Counted from the stretch's first letter, positions 25,400 through 35,035 are shown. The stretch is 64,000 bases of DNA from Pseudomonas sp. R76 (GCF_009834565.1 NZ_CP019428.1:5270001-5334000), one strand, 5' to 3'. Made by a program: numbers and translations. Notes: a model not told the origin generated them from the letters alone.

Positions 25400-25468
25400 C
25401 CCACCTTGCAATGATTCGCCCACGCGAACCTGTGAAACGTCCTACAGGCGCTTTCTCTGCGAGCCTCC

Positions 25469-26491
25469 ATGAACCACAGCATCGACCACGGCCACCAGGA
25501 TCCCGATCTGTTTGGCCTGCTTTACGGTTTTCGTTTTCGACCCGGTGAAAAAGGCGAGCAGATTGACTCGGCCACCGCGCTGGCCGCCTTGCAGGCGCCG
25601 CAAGACCCGGAAGAATTTCTCTGGTTGCACCTGAACCTGGCCCACGCCGCGTGCGAGCGTTGGATGCAAACGCATTTGTCGCTGCCGGATGAGTTTTTCG
25701 AAGCCTTGCACGAAGGTTCGCGCTCCACCCGCATCGAACACGTCGACTCGGCCTTGCTGGCGGTGGTCAACGACGTGGTGTTCAACTTCAGCAGCATGGT
25801 CTCGTCGGACATTTCCACGTTGTGGGTGTGTGCCCGCAGCCGTCTGCTGGTGAGTGCGCGCCTGCAACCGCTGCATTCGGTGGATAAATTGCGCTCATCG
25901 GTGAAGGCCGGTGAACGCTTTCGCTCGCCACTGGAATTGCTGGTGCATTTGCTGCGCGACCAGGGCGAAGTGCTGACGCAGATCGTGCGCAAGACCAGCC
26001 TCAGTGTCGACCATATCGAAGACCAGTTGCTGTCCTCGCGCCTGTCCACCAACCGCGCCGAGCTGGGTGCTGCGCGCCGCGTGCTGGTGCGCCTGCAACG
26101 CTTGCTGGCGTTGGAGCCCGGCTCGTTGCTGCGCCTGCTCAATCGCCCGCCGCAGTGGCTGCAAAAAGAAGACGTGAAGGAGTTGCGCAAATCCACCGAG
26201 GAATTTGCGCTGATCATCAACGACCTGATGGCGCTGGGTGAGCGCATCAAGTTGTTGCAGGAAGAAATCGCCGCCAACCTCAACGAGCAAAGCAACCGCA
26301 CGCTGTTCACCCTGACTGTGGTGACGGTGCTGGCGTTGCCGATCAATATCATTGCCGGTTTTTTCGGCATGAACGTGGGTGGCGTGCCGCTGTCCACCGA
26401 CCCGGAAGGGTTTTGGATTCTGGTGGCGTTGGTGGCGACGTTTACCTTGATTGCCGGCCGCTGGGCGTTCCGCAAACGCAAAGATTACTAG
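25469..26491 (+). CDS. zntB: Zinc transporter ZntB (CorA family)
   Basis: 340 residues. A large cytoplasmic N-terminal domain is followed by two C-terminal membrane helices (about 280-305 and 315-335). The signature after the first helix reads GMNVGGVPL. This G-M/I-N-V-G-G form marks ZntB within the CorA family, whose magnesium members have GMN followed by other residues. ZntB moves zinc across the inner membrane, probably by proton-coupled uptake. A REPIN follows. Confidence 0.88.
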   Translation: MNHSIDHGHQDPDLFGLLYGFRFRPGEKGEQIDSATALAALQAPQDPEEFLWLHLNLAHAACERWMQTHLSLPDEFFEALHEGSRSTRIEHVDSALLAVVNDVVFNFSSMVSSDISTLWVCARSRLLVSARLQPLHSVDKLRSSVKAGERFRSPLELLVHLLRDQGEVLTQIVRKTSLSVDHIEDQLLSSRLSTNRAELGAARRVLVRLQRLLALEPGSLLRLLNRPPQWLQKEDVKELRKSTEEFALIINDLMALGERIKLLQEEIAANLNEQSNRTLFTLTVVTVLALPINIIAGFFGMNVGGVPLSTDPEGFWILVALVATFTLIAGRWAFRKRKDY

Positions 26492-26509
26492 CCTTGCAAC
26501 ACAATCAAA

Positions 26510-26613
26510 CTGTGGGAGCTGGCTTATGTGGGAGCTGGCTTGCCTGCGATAGCATCCCCCCGGTTTCTCTGAAAGACCGAGGTGCCCGCATCGCCGGCAA
26601 GCCAGCTCCCACA
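26510..26613. repeat. REPIN, family A copy 4, left arm duplicated
   Basis: The left arm start TGTGGGAGCTGGCTT occurs twice in tandem before the complete arm; the right arm is normal. It lies between zntB and pitA. Confidence 0.8.
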
Positions 26614-26755
26614 TTGATCGCACTCTGACATCGGTTTTGCGGTGGTTTGTAGACCAGCGGCACACCCAATTCCTTAAACACTGACTTACCGCAGCATCTC
26701 TGTAACATTCTGCAATGATCATCAACGACATCCTCCCCACACTGGATGCTCCGGC

Positions 26756-28372
26756 ATGGCCACCCCTTCCCTGACTGCCTCCTCCACCGCGTCACACGCT
26801 GACCCCAAACCCCGCCTGGATAAAAAACCCGGCCTGGTGACGGTGATCATTTTCTTCGCCGTGCTCGCAATGGGTTTGCTGTTTACCGCCTACAGCCTGA
26901 TGCACGACATGCACGAACTGGGCACGGTGGTGACCACCTGGACGCCGTTCCTGCTGCTCGGCGTGGCGCTGTTGATCGCCCTGGGTTTTGAGTTCGTCAA
27001 CGGTTTCCACGACACCGCCAACGCGGTCGCGACGGTGATCTACACCAACTCGCTGCCGCCGCACTTTGCGGTGGTGTGGTCGGGCTTTTTCAACTTCCTC
27101 GGTGTGCTGCTGTCCAGCGGCGCAGTGGCGTTCGGCATCATTGCCCTGCTGCCGGTCGAGCTGATTTTGCAGGTGGGCTCATCGGCTGGTTTCGCGATGA
27201 TCTTCGCCCTGCTGATCGCCGCGATCCTGTGGAACCTCGGCACTTGGTGGCTGGGCTTGCCGGCCTCGTCATCGCACACCCTGATCGGCTCGATCATCGG
27301 CGTCGGCGTGGCGAACGCCCTGATGCACGGGCGTGACGGCACCAGCGGTGTGGACTGGAGCCAGGCGATCAAGATCGGTTATGCCTTGCTGCTCTCGCCG
27401 CTGATCGGCTTCGCCTTCGCCGCCCTGCTGTTGCTGGCCCTGCGCGCCTTCGTAAAAAACCGCTCGCTGTACAAAGCGCCCAAGGGCGACACCCCGCCAC
27501 CTTGGTGGATTCGCGGCATGCTGATCGCGACCTGCACCGGTGTGTCGTTTGCCCACGGTTCCAACGATGGCCAGAAAGGCATGGGCCTGATCATGTTGAT
27601 CCTGGTCGGCACCTTGCCGATGGCCTACGCGCTGAACCGCACCATGCCCGCCGAGCAGTCGTTGCAGTTTGCGGCGGTGGCCGAGGTGACTCAGGTCGCG
27701 TTGGTGAAAAGCGCACCGCAAGTACTGCCGGGCGACCCGCGGCCGATCCTTTCGACCTACGTGCGCACCAAGGAAGCCACCCCGGAACTGGTGCCGGCCC
27801 TCGCCGCCCTCGCCGGCCAGATTGGTGACGAAGTAAAAGGCTACGGCTCCCTGGCCAAAGTCCCCGCTGAAGCGGTAGGCAACGTGCGTAACGACATGTA
27901 CCTGAGCAGCGAAACCATTCGCCTGATGGAAAAGGACAAGGTCGGCAACTTCGATGCCGACACCCAAGGCAAGCTGAAGCTGTTCAAAGAACAGATCGAC
28001 AATTCCACGCGCTTTATTCCGCTGTGGGTGAAGATCGCCGTGGCCATCGCCCTCGGGCTGGGCACCATGGTGGGTTGGAAGCGTATCGTGGTGACGGTCG
28101 GCGAGAAGATCGGCAAGACCCACCTGACCTACGCCCAAGGTGCATCGGCTGAGATGGTCGCGATGCTGACCATTGGCGCAGCGGACATGTATGGGTTGCC
28201 GGTGTCGACCACCCATGTGCTCTCGTCCGGTGTGGCCGGGACCATGGTGGCCAATGGCGGTGGGTTGCAGATGAAGACCATCCGCAATTTGTTGATGGCG
28301 TGGGTGCTGACATTGCCGGCGGCGATTTTGCTTTCAGGCAGTTTGTACTGGCTGTTCACCAAACTGTTCTGA
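26756..28372 (+). CDS. pitA: Inorganic phosphate transporter, PitA type
   Basis: 538 residues with many membrane segments. The two diagnostic repeats are EFVNGFHDTANAVAT (about 80-95) and SFAHGSNDGQKGMG (about 262-275), as in the PiT family of low-affinity phosphate:proton symporters that carry metal-phosphate. A long cytoplasmic loop (about 300-415) separates the halves, which is usual for bacterial PitA. The start is an ATG with a weak site. PitA follows zntB, so a link between metal and phosphate supply is possible. A REPIN follows directly. Confidence 0.95.
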   Translation: MATPSLTASSTASHADPKPRLDKKPGLVTVIIFFAVLAMGLLFTAYSLMHDMHELGTVVTTWTPFLLLGVALLIALGFEFVNGFHDTANAVATVIYTNSLPPHFAVVWSGFFNFLGVLLSSGAVAFGIIALLPVELILQVGSSAGFAMIFALLIAAILWNLGTWWLGLPASSSHTLIGSIIGVGVANALMHGRDGTSGVDWSQAIKIGYALLLSPLIGFAFAALLLLALRAFVKNRSLYKAPKGDTPPPWWIRGMLIATCTGVSFAHGSNDGQKGMGLIMLILVGTLPMAYALNRTMPAEQSLQFAAVAEVTQVALVKSAPQVLPGDPRPILSTYVRTKEATPELVPALAALAGQIGDEVKGYGSLAKVPAEAVGNVRNDMYLSSETIRLMEKDKVGNFDADTQGKLKLFKEQIDNSTRFIPLWVKIAVAIALGLGTMVGWKRIVVTVGEKIGKTHLTYAQGASAEMVAMLTIGAADMYGLPVSTTHVLSSGVAGTMVANGGGLQMKTIRNLLMAWVLTLPAAILLSGSLYWLFTKLF

Positions 28373-28388
28373 CACAACACAGATCAAA

Positions 28389-28480
28389 CTGTGGGAGCTG
28401 GCTTGCCTGCGATAACGGTGTACCAGCCAACAGATAGGTAAGCTGACCCGCCGCCATCGCAGGCAAGCCAGCTCCCACAG
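28389..28480. repeat. REPIN, family A copy 5
   Basis: CTGTGGGAGCTGGCTTGCC and GGCAAGCCAGCTCCCACAG arms, 92 bp, between pitA and the convergent pxpC. Confidence 0.85.
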
Positions 28481-28495
28481 GGGTTTTAGGGTGTG

Positions 28496-29470
28496 TCACG
28501 AAGTAAAGAGGCCAGCCATGGCTTTCAGCCGCTTCTTGTACACCCGCCGCGCCTCCAACGCTTCCTCCAGCGTCACCGCCACAAACCCCGCCCTTTGATT
28601 CGGCTGCATCTGCCCAATCAAATCCAGGTCCGCACTGATCACCGTGCCGATCATCGCGTAGCCACCGCCCGACACCGCATCCCGGTGCAGCACAATCGGC
28701 TCCAACCCCGCCGGCACTTGGATCGAGCCAATCGGGTAGCAACTGTCGACGATGTTCGACGGGTCCGACCCCGCGCCAAACGGCTGCTCGCGCGGCTGAA
28801 AGCTCAGCGCACTGCCGCCCTTGAAGCGATAGCCGATGCGATCCGCCTCGGAACCCACCGTCCACGGCTCGGCGAAAAAGCTGCTTTTTGCACCGTCCGT
28901 CAGCCGGTCGTAATACAGCCCCGGCACCACGCGCAAGGTCACATCACCGCCGACCGAACGGCGCAGCGCCATCGGCAAACTGTTGCCTGCACGGCCTTGG
29001 CCACTGGCCTCGCCAATCGGCAGTTCATCGCCTTCCTGCAAACGCCGCCCTTGAAACCCACCCAGCGCGCCGAGGGTGTAAGTCGAGCGGCTACCAAGCA
29101 CCAGCGGCACATCAATGCCGCCCGCCACCGCCAGGTACGTACGCGCGCCCGCCTTGGGAAATTCAAAGCGCAGCACTTGCCCGGCGCGCACCTGGAACGC
29201 GGTGTCCTGGTGCACCACTTCACCGTCCAGGCGCGGCGACATCAGCGCACCGCTGAGTGCCACCAGGGCGTCCTGTTGAAACAACAATTCGGGGCCGATC
29301 AGCGTGCATTCCAACCCCGCTGCGCCGAGCGGGTTGCCCACCAGATGGTTGGCCGCGCTTAACGCGTACTGGTCCAGCGCGCCCGAGGGCGGAATGCCCA
29401 AGTGGTAATAACCTTCGCGGCCAAGATCCTGCACGGAGGTGGCGAGGCCGGGTTTGAGCACCTTGATCAT
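28496..29470 (-). CDS. pxpC: 5-oxoprolinase subunit C (biotin-dependent carboxyltransferase-like)
   Basis: 324 residues of the KipA/allophanate-hydrolase-subunit-2 family: MIKVLKPGLATSVQDLGREG at the start, then RFEFPKAGARTYLAVAGGI and YPIGSIQVPAGLEPIVL. With PxpA and PxpB it hydrolyses 5-oxoproline (pyroglutamate) to glutamate using ATP. It overlaps pxpB by four bases, so expression is coupled. It is the last gene of pxpABC. Confidence 0.92.
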   Translation of the reverse strand: MIKVLKPGLATSVQDLGREGYYHLGIPPSGALDQYALSAANHLVGNPLGAAGLECTLIGPELLFQQDALVALSGALMSPRLDGEVVHQDTAFQVRAGQVLRFEFPKAGARTYLAVAGGIDVPLVLGSRSTYTLGALGGFQGRRLQEGDELPIGEASGQGRAGNSLPMALRRSVGGDVTLRVVPGLYYDRLTDGAKSSFFAEPWTVGSEADRIGYRFKGGSALSFQPREQPFGAGSDPSNIVDSCYPIGSIQVPAGLEPIVLHRDAVSGGGYAMIGTVISADLDLIGQMQPNQRAGFVAVTLEEALEARRVYKKRLKAMAGLFTS

Positions 29471-30345
29471 GCCAGCGCCTCCTGCAGGGTTTTCGGATAG
29501 CCGATGGGGTCGGCGAGAAAGGCGTCGAGGGAGAATTCCACCGGGCGGATACGCAGGTCAAAACGCCCGGCATCCACCTCGGCCACTGCCAAGTCATAGG
29601 CGTCGCGGTCGATAGGCTTGAACTGCACAATATCGCCAGGGCGAAAGAACACCATGTGTTCCTTGAGGTACGCCAACTGCTGCGCCGGGTCGTAGATCGG
29701 CGCCGGGGTCACGCCGAACATCTGGTAGCCACCGGCGCCGCGTACCGAGTAGATGCAGCCAAAGCAGCCGCCATGGCCGAGGGTCAATTTCGGCGTGTCG
29801 GTGCGCGGGCGCAGGTACTTGGGCACCTGCAATTGCCGTTCGCGCTCGACCATCTGGAACATGAACGGCAGGCCCGCGACAAAGCCGACCATCGACACAA
29901 ACCACGGCGCGCCACTGTGGGCGGCGATAAACGCGTCCACATCGGCCAGGCCGTTGATGCGTGCGGCGTATTCCAGGTCAGTGCCGCTGGGGTCTTGATG
30001 GCGGTCGCGAAAACGCATCAGGGTTTCATGGGTCCACGGGTCGTTGTAGAGCACCGGGATTTCGATGATGCGCGTGTGCAACGTGCGCTCGGCCACGGCC
30101 TGGGCTTCGGCGCTTTGCACCGCGTCGAGCAGCACATGCGGCGCAATGCGGTCGGGGTCGAAGCGAATCTGGAACGACGCATTGGCCAGGCACACATCCA
30201 GCACGCCTTCCAGCGCCAGGCGCTCCACAGCGCGGGTCACCGCCATGCCTTTGAAAAAAGCCTGCAGGGACATGCTGTCGCTGACCTCGGCAAACAGGTG
30301 TTCATCACCGCCGAAGCTGTAGCGGATGGGGGACGTTTCAGCCAT
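29467..30345 (-). CDS. pxpB: 5-oxoprolinase subunit B (KipI-like)
   Basis: 292 residues from the ATG at 30345 (AGAGGAAC upstream); the longer open frame to 30423 is not used. It is of the KipI/allophanate-hydrolase-subunit-1 family, with VCLANASFQIRFDPDRI and GCFGCIYSVRGAGGYQMFG. Length is above the usual 220-240, owing to an N-terminal extension and an insert near the middle. It lies 55 bases after pxpA and overlaps pxpC, forming the complex of the 5-oxoprolinase. Confidence 0.92.
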   Translation of the reverse strand: MAETSPIRYSFGGDEHLFAEVSDSMSLQAFFKGMAVTRAVERLALEGVLDVCLANASFQIRFDPDRIAPHVLLDAVQSAEAQAVAERTLHTRIIEIPVLYNDPWTHETLMRFRDRHQDPSGTDLEYAARINGLADVDAFIAAHSGAPWFVSMVGFVAGLPFMFQMVERERQLQVPKYLRPRTDTPKLTLGHGGCFGCIYSVRGAGGYQMFGVTPAPIYDPAQQLAYLKEHMVFFRPGDIVQFKPIDRDAYDLAVAEVDAGRFDLRIRPVEFSLDAFLADPIGYPKTLQEALA

Positions 30346-30400
30346 GTCTGTTCCTCTTGGAATCATTGTAGAAAGGCAGGCAAAAAGCAGTGGTTCGATC

Positions 30401-31159
30401 TTATTGGGGGGTTCTGACTTCAATGCCCGCCTGGTCCAGGGCTTCGCGGGTTGCCTCTACCAATTCCAGGGCGCCAGGCGTGTCGCTGTGCAGGCAAATG
30501 GAGTCGAACTCGATCAGCAGGTCTTCGCCTTCGACGGTGCGTACACGACCGGTCTGACACGCACGCAAAACCCGCGCCGCAACCGTTGCAGGGTCCAGCG
30601 CGCGCACATTGCGGGTAAACACGATGGAGCCGCTCAGGTCGTACTCACGGTCGGCGTAAAACTCGCGCACTACCGGCTGCCCGAGCTCGTTGGCGACGCG
30701 CCAGATCACCGAGTTGGGCATGCAGTACAGCAACAGCGTCGGCTCAATGATTTGCAGGTTTTGCACCAGCAGCCGCGCGGCTTCTTCGTCGCGGGCCAAA
30801 TGCATGTAGAGCGCGCCGTGGGGCTTGATATGTTGCAGGGTCACGCCTTGGGCGCGGGCGATTTCGCGCAGGGCGCCGAGCTGATAGAGCATGTCGTCCA
30901 CCAGCTCCTGGGCCGGTGCGTTGATATGCCGACGGCCAAACCCCACCAGGTCGCGAAAACCCGGGTGCGCGCCGATGGCCACGCCGAGTTGCTTGGCACG
31001 CGCGACGGTGCGGCGCATGGTGCCGGGGTCGCCGGCGTGGAAGCCGGTGGCGATATTGGCCGAGCTGATATACGCCATCAGTTCCGCGTCGACGCCATCG
31101 CCGATGGTCCAGGGGCCAAAGCCTTCGCCCATGTCTGAATTGAAATCCACTGCCTGCAT
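30401..31159 (-). CDS. pxpA: 5-oxoprolinase subunit A (LamB/YcsF family)
   Basis: 252 residues of the LamB/YcsF family, starting [17 protein letters not shown] with the conserved D-x-N-x-D-x-G-E metal-site motif. Also typical are [15 protein letters not shown] and HIKPHGALY. It is the first gene of pxpABC. The promoter gap upstream holds two tandem palindromes (31239-31276) and faces a LysR gene, its likely regulator. Confidence 0.94.
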   Translation of the reverse strand: MQAVDFNSDMGEGFGPWTIGDGVDAELMAYISSANIATGFHAGDPGTMRRTVARAKQLGVAIGAHPGFRDLVGFGRRHINAPAQELVDDMLYQLGALREIARAQGVTLQHIKPHGALYMHLARDEEAARLLVQNLQIIEPTLLLYCMPNSVIWRVANELGQPVVREFYADREYDLSGSIVFTRNVRALDPATVAARVLRACQTGRVRTVEGEDLLIEFDSICLHSDTPGALELVEATREALDQAGIEVRTPQ

Positions 31160-31238
31160 CGGGGCTGCTCCGCCAAAAGGTGATGGCTGAAAGTAGGCTG
31201 GCGCTTGACCCCTTGGGAAGATCTATTATCAGATAGGG

Positions 31239-31276
31239 TATCTTCTGAAAAACAGATATATTCTGAAAAACAGATA
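31239..31276 (+). promoter_or_regulatory. Tandem LysR-type operators between pxpA and LysR
   Basis: TTCTGAAAAACAGATA occurs at 31243-31258 and 31261-31276. The first copy lies within TATCTTCTGAAAAACAGATA, an inverted TATCT...AGATA. The site is 80 bases before pxpA. Confidence 0.6.
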
Positions 31277-31283
31277 CACACAG

Positions 31284-31395
31284 CTCGTACCCGCGCTCTG
31301 CGTGGTTACGCCTCCTGTAACGCTCCGCGTCACGATTTTAAACGCGGACGCGGAGCGTCCCTGCCTGCATGCCCACGCGGAGCGTGGGAACGATC
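31284..31395. repeat. REPIN-like repeat, family B copy 2
   Basis: The element has lost similarity at its left outer arm, but retains GCGCTCTGCGTGG, an inner GACGCGGAGCGTC arm and the right end GGAACGATC. It ends only 9 bases before the LysR start, so it was inserted between the operators and that gene. Confidence 0.8.
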
Positions 31396-31404
31396 GGATA
31401 AGCC

Positions 31405-32322
31405 ATGTCCCTGACCCTTCGCCAAATCCGCTACTTCGTCGCCACCGCCGAAATCGGCCAGATTTCCCAGGCGGCGATTCACCTGAACATCTCCCAGTCG
31501 GCGGTGACCACCGCGATCAAGGAGCTGGAAGCCATGCTCGGCGTGCAGCTGTTCGTGCGTTCGGCCCAAGGCATGAACCTCACCGACGCCGGGCGGCATT
31601 TTCTCAACCGCGCCTATGTGATCGCGCGCAGCGTGGACGACGCGCTGAACAGCCCGCTGCCGGATTACCGCGCCAGCGGCGTGCTGCGGGTGGCGGCCAG
31701 TTACACGGTACTCGGTTACTTCCTGCCGCATCACCTGCAACGCATGGAACACTGGCACCCGGACGTGACCATCGAGGTCTTCGAGCAGGAGCGCCAGGCC
31801 ATCGAACACGGCCTGCTCGACGGTCAATTCGACATGGCCGTGGTGCTCACCGCCAACCTCACTCACGCGGATATCGTCTCCGAAATCCTGTTCAATTCGG
31901 AGCGCCGGCTGTGGCTGCCCAGCCACCACCCGCTGTGCGAACGCGGTGCGGTAAGCCTGGCCGATGTGGCGCAAGAGCCTTACATCCTGCTCACCGTCGA
32001 CGAGGCCGAACACAGCGCCATGCGCTACTGGGAACAGGCCGGGCAAACGCCCAAGGTGCGGCTGCGCACCAGTTCGGTGGAAGCGGTGCGCAGCATGGTT
32101 GCCAATGGCAGCGGCGTGGCGATTCTGTCGGATTTGGTGCACCGGCCGTGGTCGCTGGAAGGCAAACGCATCGAGACGCTGACCGTGACCGACCCGGTCA
32201 CGCCCATGAGCGTCGGCCTGGCCTGGCACCGCGAGCGTGCGTTCACCCCGGCGATGCAGGCGTTTCGGGATTACTTCCACGACGCCTTCCTGGCGCCGCA
32301 GCAGTTGTCGGCGCGGCGCTAG
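31405..32322 (+). CDS. LysR-family regulator (probable pxp regulator)
   Basis: 305 residues. The helix-turn-helix lies at about 5-60 (GQISQAAIHLNISQSAVTTAIKELE), with a LysR effector domain after it. It diverges from pxpABC and probably binds the tandem palindromes at 31239-31276. The family B repeat has moved its start 9 bases from the repeat, and the ribosome site (GGATAAG) lies at the repeat edge. The effector is unknown; 5-oxoproline would be logical. Confidence 0.9.
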   Translation: MSLTLRQIRYFVATAEIGQISQAAIHLNISQSAVTTAIKELEAMLGVQLFVRSAQGMNLTDAGRHFLNRAYVIARSVDDALNSPLPDYRASGVLRVAASYTVLGYFLPHHLQRMEHWHPDVTIEVFEQERQAIEHGLLDGQFDMAVVLTANLTHADIVSEILFNSERRLWLPSHHPLCERGAVSLADVAQEPYILLTVDEAEHSAMRYWEQAGQTPKVRLRTSSVEAVRSMVANGSGVAILSDLVHRPWSLEGKRIETLTVTDPVTPMSVGLAWHRERAFTPAMQAFRDYFHDAFLAPQQLSARR

Positions 32323-33215
32323 AGCTGCGCTTGCAGCGTGGCGGCCAGCCAATCCATAAACACCCGCACCCGTTGTGGCAGATGCCGTTGCCCGGCGTAG
32401 AGCAGCGACACGTCCAGCGCCGGTGCGGGGTAATCGGGCAGCACCGCCACCAGTTCACCGCTGTCGAGTAAATCGCGAATCCCCAAGGCCGGCACTTGCG
32501 TGATACCGAAGCCGCCCAGGCACGCGGATTTATACGCGTCGGTGCTGTTGACCGTGACGCGCCCGGCCATCGGCACGCGGTGCACCTTGTTGCCCTGCTG
32601 GTATTCGAACCCCGCTGAGCGTGAGCCCAAGGGCCGCACGTAATGCACCAATTGGTGATGCGCCAGGTCGGCCAAGGTTTCGGGCACGCCATAACGCTGA
32701 ACATAACCGGCGCTGACACAGTTGAGCATCGGCAGGCTGCACAGCAGGCGCGCCACCACGGTCTGGTCGGGCTGCGCGCCCACGCGCAACACGCAGTCGA
32801 AACCTTCGGCGAGCAGGTCGACCTGACGGTCGGTGGTGCTGATTTCCAGCTCGATCAACGGGTGCGCGTGCAGGAAGTCGGGCAGGCGCGGCAGGATCAA
32901 ATCCCGCGCCATGACGTTGGGCATGTCCACGCGAATACGCCCGCTGAGCTGCGCTTCATCCTGGCGAAACAGGCCTTCAAGTTCCTCCATGTGCGCGAGC
33001 AAATCCTTGCTGCGCTCATACAGCACGCGGCCGTCCTGGGTGGCTTGCACCTTGCGCGTGGTGCGCTGTAACAAGCGCGCACCGAGCAGCTCTTCGAGCG
33101 CCTGCACATGCTCGGACACCGTCGAGCGCGGCAAGCCCAGGCTCTCGCCCGCCTGGGTAAAACTCGACAGTTCAGTGACCCGCACGAAGGTGCGCAACAG
33201 CTCAAGCTTGTTCAT
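32319..33215 (-). CDS. LysR-family transcriptional regulator
   Basis: 298 residues. Its helix-turn-helix is at about 3-60 (SSFTQAGESLGLPRSTVSEHVQALE), and the rest is of the CrgA/AaeR-like group that often controls oxidoreductases. The stop overlaps the end of the previous LysR gene by four bases. It diverges from the SDR gene at 33321 with a 105-base gap, which includes GTGAT-N6-ATCAC (33240-33255), a candidate site. Confidence 0.9.
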   Translation of the reverse strand: MNKLELLRTFVRVTELSSFTQAGESLGLPRSTVSEHVQALEELLGARLLQRTTRKVQATQDGRVLYERSKDLLAHMEELEGLFRQDEAQLSGRIRVDMPNVMARDLILPRLPDFLHAHPLIELEISTTDRQVDLLAEGFDCVLRVGAQPDQTVVARLLCSLPMLNCVSAGYVQRYGVPETLADLAHHQLVHYVRPLGSRSAGFEYQQGNKVHRVPMAGRVTVNSTDAYKSACLGGFGITQVPALGIRDLLDSGELVAVLPDYPAPALDVSLLYAGQRHLPQRVRVFMDWLAATLQAQL

Positions 33216-33320
33216 GGGATTGTTCGCCTTATCCGGCCAGTGATTCCGATATCACCCTGTTTATCACGTTATCCACGGACAAATACACTCAGTCCCACGA
33301 TCACCTCAGAGGACTGCACC

Positions 33321-34079
33321 ATGACCCGTAAAATCGCACTGATCACCGGCGCCAGCCGCGGCCTGGGCAAAAGCGCCGCGCTGCACCTGGCAGCACAAGG
33401 CGTCGACATCATTGGCACTTATCACAGCGCAGCGGCCGAGGCCCAAGCGGTGGTGGAACAGATTGAAGCCCTGGGTGGCCGCGCCGCCATGCTGCAACTG
33501 GATGTCAGCCAAAGCGGCACGTTCAATGATTTCGTCGGCGAAATCGCCACCGTACTCAAGGATGTTTTCGCACAGGATCACTTCAACTTTCTGATCAATA
33601 ACGCGGGTATCGGAGCGCATGCCAGCTTCGCCGAAACCACTGAAGAGCAGTTCGACCGTTTGGTGGCGATCCACTTCAAGGCGCCGTTTTTCCTCACGCA
33701 AAAATTGCTGCCGCTGATCAGCGATGGCGGGCGCATCATCAATATTTCCAGCGGCTTGGCGCGGTTCAGCCTGCCAGGGTATGCGGCGTATGCGTCGATG
33801 AAGGGCGCGGTGGAAGTGCTGTCGCGCTATCAGGCCAAGGAGCTTGGCCCACGCGGGATTACCGTGAACACCCTGGCACCGGGCGCGATTGCCACCGATT
33901 TCAGCGGCGGTGCGGTACGCGATAACCCGGCAGTCAATGCGATGGTCGCCAACAACACCGCGCTGGGCCGCGCCGGTTTGCCGGACGATATTGGCGGGGC
34001 GATTTCGACCTTGCTGGCCGATGGCAGCAACTGGATCACCGGGCAGCGCATCGAAGCCTCGGGCGGCATGTTTCTGTAG
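33321..34079 (+). CDS. SDR-family oxidoreductase
   Basis: 252 residues from the ATG at 33321 (AGAGG upstream). The cofactor loop is TGASRGLGKS, NNAGIG follows, the catalytic region is INISSGLARFSLPGYAAYAS and the Lys is in MKG. It resembles FabG-like and glucose-dehydrogenase-like NAD(P) enzymes. It is divergent from a LysR gene, so probably regulated by it. The next LysR gene starts 50 bases after it on the same strand and may be co-transcribed. Confidence 0.92.
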   Translation: MTRKIALITGASRGLGKSAALHLAAQGVDIIGTYHSAAAEAQAVVEQIEALGGRAAMLQLDVSQSGTFNDFVGEIATVLKDVFAQDHFNFLINNAGIGAHASFAETTEEQFDRLVAIHFKAPFFLTQKLLPLISDGGRIINISSGLARFSLPGYAAYASMKGAVEVLSRYQAKELGPRGITVNTLAPGAIATDFSGGAVRDNPAVNAMVANNTALGRAGLPDDIGGAISTLLADGSNWITGQRIEASGGMFL

Positions 34080-34129
34080 GCATTCTGCGCTAGCATTAAT
34101 GCCTTCAGATCACTGACAGGCAAGCACCG

Positions 34130-35035
34130 ATGAGTTTTGATCCAGGTTTGGCCGGCGGCATGGGCGTATTGGCGGCCGTGGTCGACAGCGGCAGTTTTGC
34201 CCGCGCCGCCGACAGCCTGGAGATGACGCCTTCCGGGGTCAGCCGGGCAATTTCACGTTTGGAAAAACGCCTGGGCATTCGCCTGTTCGACCGCACCACG
34301 CGCTCGGTGCAATTGACCGACGAAGGCCGCCGGTTCTACCAGCAAATCGCCCCGCTGCTGGCCGGTCTCGAAGAGGCCGCCAGCTCCGCCGCCGACAGCG
34401 CATTGACCGTGCGTGGGCGCTTGCGGGTGAATATCGACCCGTACTTCTCGCGCCTGGTATTGGGCCCGGTGCTCGGCGATTTCATGCGCCGCTACCCACA
34501 ATTGCAGTTGGACCTGCACACCCGTGACCAACTCGGCGACTTGGTGGCCGACGGTTTTGACCTGGCGATTCGCTTCGGCATCCCGCAGTCCTCCTCGCTG
34601 ATCGCGCGCAAGCTGATGGAAGTGCGCGTGCTCACCCTGGCCTCCCCCGCTTACCTGGAACAATACGGCCGACCGGCGATTCCGCAAGACCTGGAGACCG
34701 GGCATATGTGCCTGGACTTTCGCGACTCGCAGACCGGGCGCCCGTTTGCCTGGGAGTTCCACCGCAACGGCGAACACGTGATCGTGCGCACCAACGGCCG
34801 CTTGGTGGTCAACGACGCCAGCACGTTATACAGCGTGTGTGAACACGGGCACGCTGTGGCGCAAATGCTCGATTTGGGCCTGGCGCCGGCACTCAAGGCC
34901 GGCAGCCTGGTGGACCTGTTTCCTGACTGGCCGGACGAGCGTTTTCCGTTGTACGCCTATTACCCTTCGCGGCATTTGCCCGCCGCCAAGGTGCGGGCGT
35001 TTCTGGACTTTGTGGCCTCGCTCAAACTTGGCTAG
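34130..35035 (+). CDS. LysR-family transcriptional regulator
   Basis: 301 residues, with the helix-turn-helix at about 15-70 (SFARAADSLEMTPSGVSRAISRLE) and the DsdC/CrgA-like effector domain. The body reads RVNIDPYFSRLVLGPVLGDF. It follows the SDR gene on the same strand and converges with the PACE efflux gene, overlapping its stop region by 14 bases. Its target is uncertain; the SDR upstream already has a divergent regulator. Confidence 0.9.
   Translation: MSFDPGLAGGMGVLAAVVDSGSFARAADSLEMTPSGVSRAISRLEKRLGIRLFDRTTRSVQLTDEGRRFYQQIAPLLAGLEEAASSAADSALTVRGRLRVNIDPYFSRLVLGPVLGDFMRRYPQLQLDLHTRDQLGDLVADGFDLAIRFGIPQSSSLIARKLMEVRVLTLASPAYLEQYGRPAIPQDLETGHMCLDFRDSQTGRPFAWEFHRNGEHVIVRTNGRLVVNDASTLYSVCEHGHAVAQMLDLGLAPALKAGSLVDLFPDWPDERFPLYAYYPSRHLPAAKVRAFLDFVASLKLG

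Noticed and set aside
27269..28216. Long minus-strand frame inside pitA
   Set aside because: It is antisense to conserved PitA motifs and shows only the Arg/His/Gln-rich composition typical of high-G+C shadow frames.
33240..33255. GTGAT-N6-ATCAC as a LysR operator
   Set aside because: Five-base arms are too short to be convincing alone; mentioned only in the gene entry.
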